Shown here piece after piece: positions 58,031-64,000 of a stretch of DNA of 64,000 bases. Positions within the stretch are counted from its first letter, which is position 1, and every line of letters begins with the position of its first letter. The position numbers and the translations under genes are program-made. The DNA is from Pediococcus claussenii ATCC BAA-344 (GTDB lineage Bacteria; Bacillota; Bacilli; Lactobacillales; Lactobacillaceae), in NCBI RefSeq assembly GCF_000237995.1, contig NC_016605.1, positions 806,001-870,000 on the forward strand, written 5' to 3'. The notes below the pieces were generated by a model that was not told where the DNA came from, did no database searches, and saw only the letters and a list, made by a program, of their open reading frames with translations.

Positions 58031-58155
58031 AATTTATCACCTCAAAAAAAAGATACTATAAATTTGCGAAATTAGAAAGTTATATGTAATTTGATAGTCG
58101 TGTGCCAAGTAATGTTGTAAAATTAATAGGTTAAATGGAAATGAGCGGGGAAATT

Positions 58156-59085
58156 ATGGAATTAGAATTTTTGGGAACGGGTGCTGGGACGCCTGGTAAA
58201 TTTAGAAATGTAACTAGTGTAGCCTTGAAACTACTGGATGAAACAAATGATGTTTGGCTATTTGATTGTGGAGAAGCAACACAGCATCAAATTTTAAGAA
58301 CAAATTTAAGGCCAAGAAAAATTGACAAGATTTTTATTACTCATTTGCATGGTGATCACATTTTTGGGTTACCAGGCTTTTTAAGTAGCAGATCGTTCCA
58401 AGGTGGCGATGGGAAACTGACTATTTATGGTCCAAGAGGTATTAAGGATTTTGTTTTGACATCACTTAAAATTTCAGACACACGTTTAGGTTATAAAATT
58501 GATTTTCATGAATTAGATAATGATGGTGAAATTTTGAACAACGATAAATTTATTGTTCGTGCTGAAAAATTAGATCACCGCATTTTAAGTTTTGGATATC
58601 GAATTGAAGAAAAGGCCCACCAGGGTGAGTTACAAGTTGAAAAATTAAAAGAAATGAATATTCCATCTGGTCCTGTTTATGGTCGATTAAAACGCGGTGA
58701 AACTGTTACATTACAAGATGGACGTATTATTAATGGAAAAGATTTTGTTGGTAAACCTCAATCTGGAAGAATTGTTACAATTTTAGGTGATACGAGAAGG
58801 ATTGATTCTATTGAATCTTTAGCAAAAGATGCTGATGTTTTAGTTCACGAGAGTACTTTTGGGAAAAACGAGGGGAAATTAGCGCGAAACTATTATCATT
58901 CAACTAATATGCAGGCTGCTAGCGTAGCAAAAAAAGTTCACGTTAAGGAATTATTGCTAACACATATTTCAGCTCGCTATACTGCTAAGATGGCTAAAGA
59001 ATTGGAACGAGATGCTAAACAAGTCTTTGCAAACACTAAAGTGGTGAAAGACTTTGACGTGATTAATATTCCAATGGGAAAGTAA
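58156..59085 (+). CDS. rnz: RNase Z, tRNA 3' endonuclease
   Basis: Metallo-beta-lactamase endonuclease that removes 3' trailers from tRNA precursors lacking CCA. It is 309 aa. The signature HLHGDH has H63, H65, D67 and H68; [17 protein letters not shown] and the exosite region are typical, and [10 protein letters not shown] supplies the late histidine. ATG 58135 is in frame, but GCGGGGA upstream of ATG 58156 and the family start [11 protein letters not shown] favour the latter. It is followed by the dehydrogenase after 2 nt. Confidence 0.96.
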   Translation: MELEFLGTGAGTPGKFRNVTSVALKLLDETNDVWLFDCGEATQHQILRTNLRPRKIDKIFITHLHGDHIFGLPGFLSSRSFQGGDGKLTIYGPRGIKDFVLTSLKISDTRLGYKIDFHELDNDGEILNNDKFIVRAEKLDHRILSFGYRIEEKAHQGELQVEKLKEMNIPSGPVYGRLKRGETVTLQDGRIINGKDFVGKPQSGRIVTILGDTRRIDSIESLAKDADVLVHESTFGKNEGKLARNYYHSTNMQAASVAKKVHVKELLLTHISARYTAKMAKELERDAKQVFANTKVVKDFDVINIPMGK

Positions 59086-59087
59086 TA

Positions 59088-59861
59088 ATGAAAACATATG
59101 TGATAACAGGTGCTAGCAGTGGATTAGGAAAATCATTTCTAAATGTATTGAAGGATCAACCTATTAATTTAGTTTTGACTGCAAGAAATACAGAAACGCT
59201 GAGGCAATACTTAGAATCTTTAGGTAGCTTACGAGCGAAGATTTGGATCGAGCAAGTTGAGCTGACTGACGACCAATCAATCATTAAGTTTGTTTCTAAA
59301 GTGAGTCAGCGTTTTGGCAGTTTAAATGTTTTAATTAACAATGCCGGGGTTGGAATGTTTCAAAGCCTATTAGAAATAAATATGAATGAAATTGATAGTA
59401 TTTTTGAGACCAATGTAATTGGCTTGATAAAGCTGACTAAACAGTTACTTCCCCTGTTGGAGCAAAACGGTGGTGATATTATTAACATTGGATCAATGGC
59501 CGGTAAACTGGCTACTTCTAAAACGAGCGTTTATGCTGCTTCGAAATTTGCAGTGCAAGGATTTAGTAATGCATTACGGCTTGAAGAAGCTCATACAGGG
59601 GTTAGGGTTCACGTTATTAATCCTGGGCCTATGAAAACCAATTTTTTTGAGCACGCCGACCCAAGTAAACAGTATTTGAAAAATGTTGGGAAGATACTGT
59701 TGGATCCAAATCAAGTTGCAATTAAATCTTTAAAAATGATAGGGACCAAGCGACGAGAAATAAATTTACCTTGGTATATGGGCGTGGGATCTAAGTTATA
59801 TAGTTTTTTTCCAAGGCTTGGAGATAGATTGCTTAATAGTAAACTAATTAATAGAAAATGA
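59088..59861 (+). CDS. short-chain dehydrogenase/reductase
   Basis: NAD(P)-dependent oxidoreductase, 257 aa classical SDR. The cofactor motif TGASSGLG is at residues 7-14, and NNAG is at 84-87. The catalytic triad is S136, Y149 and K153 (SVYAASKFAVQGF). Substrate unknown. An SDR between rnz and recJ is a conserved arrangement in lactobacilli. It ends 9 nt before recJ. Confidence 0.93.
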   Translation: MKTYVITGASSGLGKSFLNVLKDQPINLVLTARNTETLRQYLESLGSLRAKIWIEQVELTDDQSIIKFVSKVSQRFGSLNVLINNAGVGMFQSLLEINMNEIDSIFETNVIGLIKLTKQLLPLLEQNGGDIINIGSMAGKLATSKTSVYAASKFAVQGFSNALRLEEAHTGVRVHVINPGPMKTNFFEHADPSKQYLKNVGKILLDPNQVAIKSLKMIGTKRREINLPWYMGVGSKLYSFFPRLGDRLLNSKLINRK

Positions 59862-59870
59862 GATGATATT

Positions 59871-62189
59871 TTGCAAGATAATAAATATTCTTGGAATAAA
59901 GTTAAAGAAAAAATGCCAACTGATTTATTAAAAAAGGTTATTGATGAAACAGATTTAAATGAAATTACAGCAAGAATTCTTTATAACCGGGGGTTACATG
60001 ATGTAGAGGCTTTTAAGTCCTTTTTAAAAGATGATCCAGAATTGATCCATGATCCATACCTAATGCATGACATGGATAAAGCGGTCAATAGAATTCAAAC
60101 TGCCGTTGAGAAGGGTGAACAAATTCTGGTGTATGGTGACTATGATGCAGATGGTGTGACCAGTACATCAATTATGTATGAGGCTTTGGATCAGGTTGGT
60201 GCTAATGTTGAATACTTTGTCCCAGACCGTTTTAAAGATGGGTATGGACCTAATCTTGAGGAATATAGGTCCTTTATTTCGTATGGAGTTCAGTTAATTA
60301 TTACAGTTGATAATGGTGTCGCGGGCGAAGAGGCTATTAATTACGCACAGGAAAATGATGTTGATGTTATAGTTACTGATCATCATGAACTTCCAGAAAA
60401 ACTTCCGAACGCTTATGCGATTGTTCATCCACGTTACCCCGGAAGTGAATATCCATTTGGGGGGCTATCAGGTGTTGGTGTGGCATTTAAAGTTGCAACG
60501 GCTCTCTTAGAAGAGATTCCAGAAGATTATCTGGATTTGTATGCTATCGGAACCGTCGCAGATTTGGTTTCAATGACTGATGAAAATCGAATGTTAGTAA
60601 AACTTGGTATCCAACAGCTCAAAGTGACCCAACGTCCAGGCTTAAGCGCCTTGATCAAGGTGGCCGGTATCAAACTTGAAGGATTAGATGAGCAAGATAT
60701 TGGATTTGGTATTGCTCCCCGTTTAAACGCTCTTGGAAGATTAAGTAATGCGAATGAGGCAGTAGAATTACTAACTACGCTTGATGAAGAGCGCGCAACA
60801 CAGTTAGCCGAGGATATTGATAAAATTAACCAAAAACGTCAAGGAATTGTGCAAGAAATTTACGCAGATGCTAAGGTATTAGCATTGACAGAGGAAAATC
60901 AAAATAAGCAAACATTGGTAATAGCTGGTCATGATTGGCATAAAGGTGTTCTGGGAATAGTTGCAAGTAGAATTGTTGAACTAACGAATAAACCAACGAT
61001 TGTTTTGAGTGACGAAAATGGAGATGGAATCTATAAAGGATCCGGGCGTAGTATTGAAAGCTTTAATTTATTTAAGGCACTTAATACGAAAAGAGCAGAT
61101 TATGAGTCATTTGGTGGTCACCATATGGCCGTAGGGATTTCCGTTAAGGCAGATAAGCTAGAAATATTAGATACTACCCTTGAGGATGCGGCGATAGATG
61201 AACAACTTGATTATCACGTGAAGCCAATTTTGAAAATAGACGAAACTTTAGGTAATGATGAAGTAAGTGAACAATTAATTAACCAAATAAAGCAACTTGG
61301 GCCATTCGGGACGGATAATCCTATACCAGTTTTTGAGTTTGAAAGAGTTATTCTTGAAAACATTAAGGAAATTGGAAAAAATGGTGGACATTTGAAGTTT
61401 AAGTTCTCACAAGACGGGCAGAAAAAAAGTATTGACGGCATAGCATTTGGAAGAGGAGAACTTGCCGAATCACTTCCTTATATATCTAATGATATTAATA
61501 TAGTGGGAAAGTTGAGTCTAAATGAATGGCAGGGAAATGTTTCTGTTCAAGTCCTGATCGATGATTTAAACGTGTCTGGGCTGCAAGTTATCGATAGAAG
61601 AACTTCTAATTTAAATCCAGACATGTTTAAGGAATCTGCAGAATACATTTTCTTTAATGAAAAACTACTGAAGTTGCTTCAAAATAAAATTCCGAATAGA
61701 ACAATGAATTTGTACAATGACGTAACTAATCTTTCAAAAGATGCAACAATGGTATTAGTCGATTGTCCCACAGAAGTGGCACAGTTAAAAGAAGTTATAA
61801 GTAATAATCAACCGGAGAAGATAGTCACCTACTTTTTTAGACAAGTGGATTACTTTGCAGAAGGAATGCCAAGCAGGGAGAATTTTAAACAGGTTTTTGG
61901 ACTGTTAAATTCTGGTGATATCGCTAAAGATAGTGTTTCAAAGATAAGTAATAGTTTAAGAATTGAACAAAATAACGTTCGATTTATTATTAATGTGTTT
62001 TTTGAACTGGATTTTGTTAAAATAGAAAACGGACTTCTTTCCATTAACAGGAGTGCTTCACAACATTCATTGGAAGAAGCTCCACTGTATAAACAAAGAG
62101 AACAAATGATCCAAACTCAGGGGGATTTATTATATAGCTCAAGTGCGGATCTAACAAAGTTAATTAATAATTTTTTGATTAGCGAGTAA
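59871..62189 (+). CDS. recJ: RecJ, single-strand DNA 5'-3' exonuclease
   Basis: DHH-family exonuclease of recombination and repair, 772 aa. The metal motifs are DYDADG (D90, D92, D94) and VTDHHELP; DHHA1 has FGGHHMAVG, and the C-terminal OB and extra domains have the size typical for Firmicutes RecJ. TTG start at 59871 with only a weak GAGATGAT site, so translation may be coupled to the dehydrogenase. apt follows, as in other lactobacilli. Confidence 0.95.
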   Translation: MQDNKYSWNKVKEKMPTDLLKKVIDETDLNEITARILYNRGLHDVEAFKSFLKDDPELIHDPYLMHDMDKAVNRIQTAVEKGEQILVYGDYDADGVTSTSIMYEALDQVGANVEYFVPDRFKDGYGPNLEEYRSFISYGVQLIITVDNGVAGEEAINYAQENDVDVIVTDHHELPEKLPNAYAIVHPRYPGSEYPFGGLSGVGVAFKVATALLEEIPEDYLDLYAIGTVADLVSMTDENRMLVKLGIQQLKVTQRPGLSALIKVAGIKLEGLDEQDIGFGIAPRLNALGRLSNANEAVELLTTLDEERATQLAEDIDKINQKRQGIVQEIYADAKVLALTEENQNKQTLVIAGHDWHKGVLGIVASRIVELTNKPTIVLSDENGDGIYKGSGRSIESFNLFKALNTKRADYESFGGHHMAVGISVKADKLEILDTTLEDAAIDEQLDYHVKPILKIDETLGNDEVSEQLINQIKQLGPFGTDNPIPVFEFERVILENIKEIGKNGGHLKFKFSQDGQKKSIDGIAFGRGELAESLPYISNDINIVGKLSLNEWQGNVSVQVLIDDLNVSGLQVIDRRTSNLNPDMFKESAEYIFFNEKLLKLLQNKIPNRTMNLYNDVTNLSKDATMVLVDCPTEVAQLKEVISNNQPEKIVTYFFRQVDYFAEGMPSRENFKQVFGLLNSGDIAKDSVSKISNSLRIEQNNVRFIINVFFELDFVKIENGLLSINRSASQHSLEEAPLYKQREQMIQTQGDLLYSSSADLTKLINNFLISE

Positions 62190-62204
62190 AAGGGGTTCAT
62201 ATTA

Positions 62205-62723
62205 ATGGAAATTGATTTACATGATTATATTGCAAGCATTCCAGATTATCCTGAAAAAGGAGTTATTTTTAGGGACATTTCACCATTGATGGCTGATGGG
62301 GATGCCTATAAGTATGCAACTGACAAGATTGTTGATTACGCAAAGGATCGCAATGTTGACATGATTGTAGGGCCAGAGGCACGTGGTTTTATAGTTGGCT
62401 GTCCAGTTGCATACAAGTTAGGCGTTGGATTTGCACCTGCCAGAAAGAAAGGCAAGCTTCCAAGGGAAACCGTCAGTGCCTCATATGACTTAGAATACGG
62501 TACAGCCGTATTACAGCTTCAAAGAGATGCCATTAAGCCAGGACAGCGAGTGTTAGTTACTGATGACTTATTGGCAACTGGTGGAACAATTGATGCAACA
62601 ATTCGAATGGTCGAAGAATTGGGTGGCATTGTTGTTGGAACTGCATTCATTATTGAACTAAAAGATTTACATGGTCGTGAAAAAATTAAAGATTATGATA
62701 TTCTGACTCTGATTGAGTATTAG
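62205..62723 (+). CDS. apt: Apt, adenine phosphoribosyltransferase
   Basis: Purine salvage: adenine plus PRPP to AMP and pyrophosphate. It is 172 aa. The PRPP-binding motif [13 protein letters not shown] is canonical (contrast the altered loop in the PRPP synthetase-like gene), and [16 protein letters not shown] is the family substrate hood. AAGGGG upstream of the ATG. It ends the recJ-apt pair; no terminator directly follows, and the first good one is at 62,962. Confidence 0.96.
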   Translation: MEIDLHDYIASIPDYPEKGVIFRDISPLMADGDAYKYATDKIVDYAKDRNVDMIVGPEARGFIVGCPVAYKLGVGFAPARKKGKLPRETVSASYDLEYGTAVLQLQRDAIKPGQRVLVTDDLLATGGTIDATIRMVEELGGIVVGTAFIIELKDLHGREKIKDYDILTLIEY

Positions 62724-63208
62724 ATATTATTAAATATACTAGTTTATAGTAGAAATGTGTTAAATGATTTTACTTCTGAAAAAGAAATCGAGCGACACAT
62801 CATTAAACCATCATTCATTTGAAAACTTGACTTGGTGCGTTTAATTGGCCACTCCTTTATAGGGATCTGTAGCTTGTTATTAAATACAAAGCTGTTTAAG
62901 GTAATTTACTTGTCTGTTGGTTTTGTAGTATTTGAGGATTTGGAATATGATTGGAAAACCTGATTGAGAAAAGCGATTTTTCTCAATCTTTTTTTATATA
63001 AATATTAAAATTGGACATATGAATGCTAGTTTTAACTAATTTAAGGAGGTAAATAAGCATTAGTTTGACTTCGCATTTTTAACATTAAATTGGAAAAGGT
63101 CCAGTGCTCTAATTTATGCCACATGTTGGGTTTTAATTATAGATAATTAATGTTAAGGTAATTATGTACTTACAAGGGTAGAGTAGGATTGTTTTAACGG
63201 AGGAAGTT
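62724..63208. other. gene-poor intergenic region with terminator, orphan ribosome site and possible gene remnant
   Basis: This 485-bp stretch contains no complete gene. It holds a stop-free minus-strand frame without a good start (62,747-62,905), the terminator at 62,962-62,998, a perfect AAGGAGGT at 63,043-63,050 with no ORF behind it, and AT-rich sequence leading to the amidase gene. No confident promoter for the amidase was found. Confidence 0.6.
62962..62998 (+). terminator. terminator downstream of apt
   Basis: GATTGAGAAAA/TTTTTCTCAATC with a short loop and a long T run. It lies 240 bp after apt, so it may belong to apt or to a lost gene. Confidence 0.88.
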
Positions 63209-64000
63209 ATGCGAGAAAGAAAAGTTCATTTTAAAATGTATAAAGTCGGATGTGGTTGGACAATTGCCGCAATTGCAACGTTTGGGGTAGGCATAGGCGC
63301 ATTACAAGGGAATGCTCACGCTGACAACGTCAGTGATAAAATTGATCCAAGTATTACGACTAATCAGGTAAGTAGTAGTGCAGCCACAAATTCACAAGCA
63401 AAAATTGCTGTTCAAAGTAGCAGTACAAGCATATCAAGCGCAAGTGTTTCTGAGAAATCGAATAGTGTTGCGTCTCAGGCGCCGAACTCAAGTAATGGTG
63501 CTGTCAAAACGAGTTCAGTTGCAACGTCTAGTGTGGCTACGAAAACTCTTGGCTCTTCAACTTCAGTGGCTACAGCTACATCTAAAACTAATTCAAACGC
63601 AGTGACGAGTGTGGTTGCCAGCGGTGCAGCCATGGCTCAAGCAAGCACTCAAAACAAACAACAGGTGGTAGTAAAACAAAATAAAGTGACCCCTGTGAAC
63701 GCAGTAAATACCGCTTCTACAACAACAAACAACCATCAAAAAAAGGTGGATGGATTCACAATCGATACTACTTATCAATTAAGCGATAAGCAAGGTAGTG
63801 ACGAGAAAACAAAAAATAATATTATTGTAGCTCATGCAGCCGGTGAATATTTGTCTGCCAAGCAGTTTGCATTATCCGAAAAAAATAACTGGAATGTAAA
63901 TGATGCTTATGTTCAATATTTTATTGGTGATGGTGGGAAAATTTATTCAATTGGTGAAGAAGGCTACGTTGCCTGGGGTGCTGGTGAATGGGCTAACGAA
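63209..64000 (+). CDS. secreted Amidase_2-like peptidoglycan hydrolase with KxYKxGxxW-type signal (3' truncated by window edge)
   Basis: 264 visible codons. The N-terminus HFKMYKVGCGW is the KxYKxGxxW signal type; Cys replaces the usual second Lys. A hydrophobic core ends near HAD (about residue 34). A Ser/Thr/Val-rich linker follows (about 45-185). The last ~70 residues resemble an N-acetylmuramoyl-L-alanine amidase of the Amidase_2 type: IIVAHAAGE carries the first zinc His, then YVQYFIGDGGKIY and GYVAWGAGEWANE. GGAGG at 63199-63203 precedes the ATG. It probably cuts wall peptides from glycan. Confidence 0.85.
   Translation, partial: MRERKVHFKMYKVGCGWTIAAIATFGVGIGALQGNAHADNVSDKIDPSITTNQVSSSAATNSQAKIAVQSSSTSISSASVSEKSNSVASQAPNSSNGAVKTSSVATSSVATKTLGSSTSVATATSKTNSNAVTSVVASGAAMAQASTQNKQQVVVKQNKVTPVNAVNTASTTTNNHQKKVDGFTIDTTYQLSDKQGSDEKTKNNIIVAHAAGEYLSAKQFALSEKNNWNVNDAYVQYFIGDGGKIYSIGEEGYVAWGAGEWANE

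Overview
The window is AT-rich, low-GC Gram-positive chromosome. Gene content and order point to a member of the Lactobacillaceae: a dcw tail (murG-divIB-ftsA-ftsZ-ylmG-ylmH-divIVA) running into a T-box ileS, a rpoY-rnjA pair, a comEA-comEB-comEC-holA block, rpsO-rnjB, tuf, tig-clpX-engB, a fused glutamine-type binding protein/permease, uvrC, obgE, and a KxYKxGxxW-type secreted protein. The genus cannot be fixed from sequence alone. Almost all of the window is conserved core genome and most genes lie on the + strand; the exceptions are rnjA/rpoY, def, rpsT, one 95-aa unknown gene and one 44-aa gene.

Layout. 1-6.6 kb: end of the division/cell-wall cluster, notably without sepF between ftsZ and ylmG. 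6.6-9.7 kb: isoleucine T-box leader and ileS. 9.7-18.3 kb: housekeeping genes, namely a cold-shock-like protein, a Nudix hydrolase, MTA/SAH nucleosidase, a cysteine desulfurase plus MnmA for tRNA 2-thiouridine, a histidine phosphatase, a TPR protein and RecD2. 18.3-20.4 kb: a divergent PRPP synthetase paralogue and an AI-2E-type membrane protein. 20.4-24.1 kb: a fructose operon (DeoR-type regulator, 1-phosphofructokinase, EIIABC) behind a promoter overlapped by a cre-like half site. 24.1-26.0 kb: a secreted LysM-NlpC/P60 peptidoglycan hydrolase with a long in-frame tandem repeat. 26.0-26.5 kb: a decayed ISL3-type insertion sequence. 26.5-32.8 kb: RNase J1 with RNA polymerase epsilon, peptide deformylase, UPF0223, an inositol monophosphatase-like enzyme and TypA. 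32.8-40.9 kb: ftsW, ylbG, rsmD, coaD, a PDZ-Lon protease, the com genes and holA. 40.9-49.6 kb: rpsT, rpsO, RNase J2, a TPR protein, tuf, tig, clpX, engB and a MazG-like protein. 49.6-62.7 kb: a tiny basic protein, amino-acid ABC transporter, uvrC, obgE, an OatA-like acyltransferase, rnz, a short-chain dehydrogenase, recJ and apt. 62.7-64 kb: a gene-poor stretch and then the 5' part of a secreted amidase.

How the genes work together. The window combines septum building (MurG lipid II synthesis, FtsA/FtsZ/DivIB/DivIVA/FtsW) with wall remodelling (two secreted hydrolases and the acyltransferase). It also carries RNA decay and processing (both RNase J paralogues, RNase Z, epsilon subunit), DNA uptake and repair (ComEA/EB/EC, RecD2, RecJ, UvrC, HolA), translation (IleS, EF-Tu, S15, S20, TypA, Obg, EngB, trigger factor) and fructose uptake.

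No rRNA, tRNA, CRISPR array, prophage or intact mobile element was found, and no clearly new multi-gene system. The most unusual points are: the PRPP synthetase paralogue with altered catalytic and ribose-phosphate loops, the missing sepF, the ISL3 relic, a terminator embedded inside a coding region after rnjB, a four-arm repeat after the fructose operon, and an orphan strong Shine-Dalgarno near 63.04 kb. Many start codons are TTG or GTG; where a Shine-Dalgarno sequence or the family N-terminus decided the start, this is stated in the entry.
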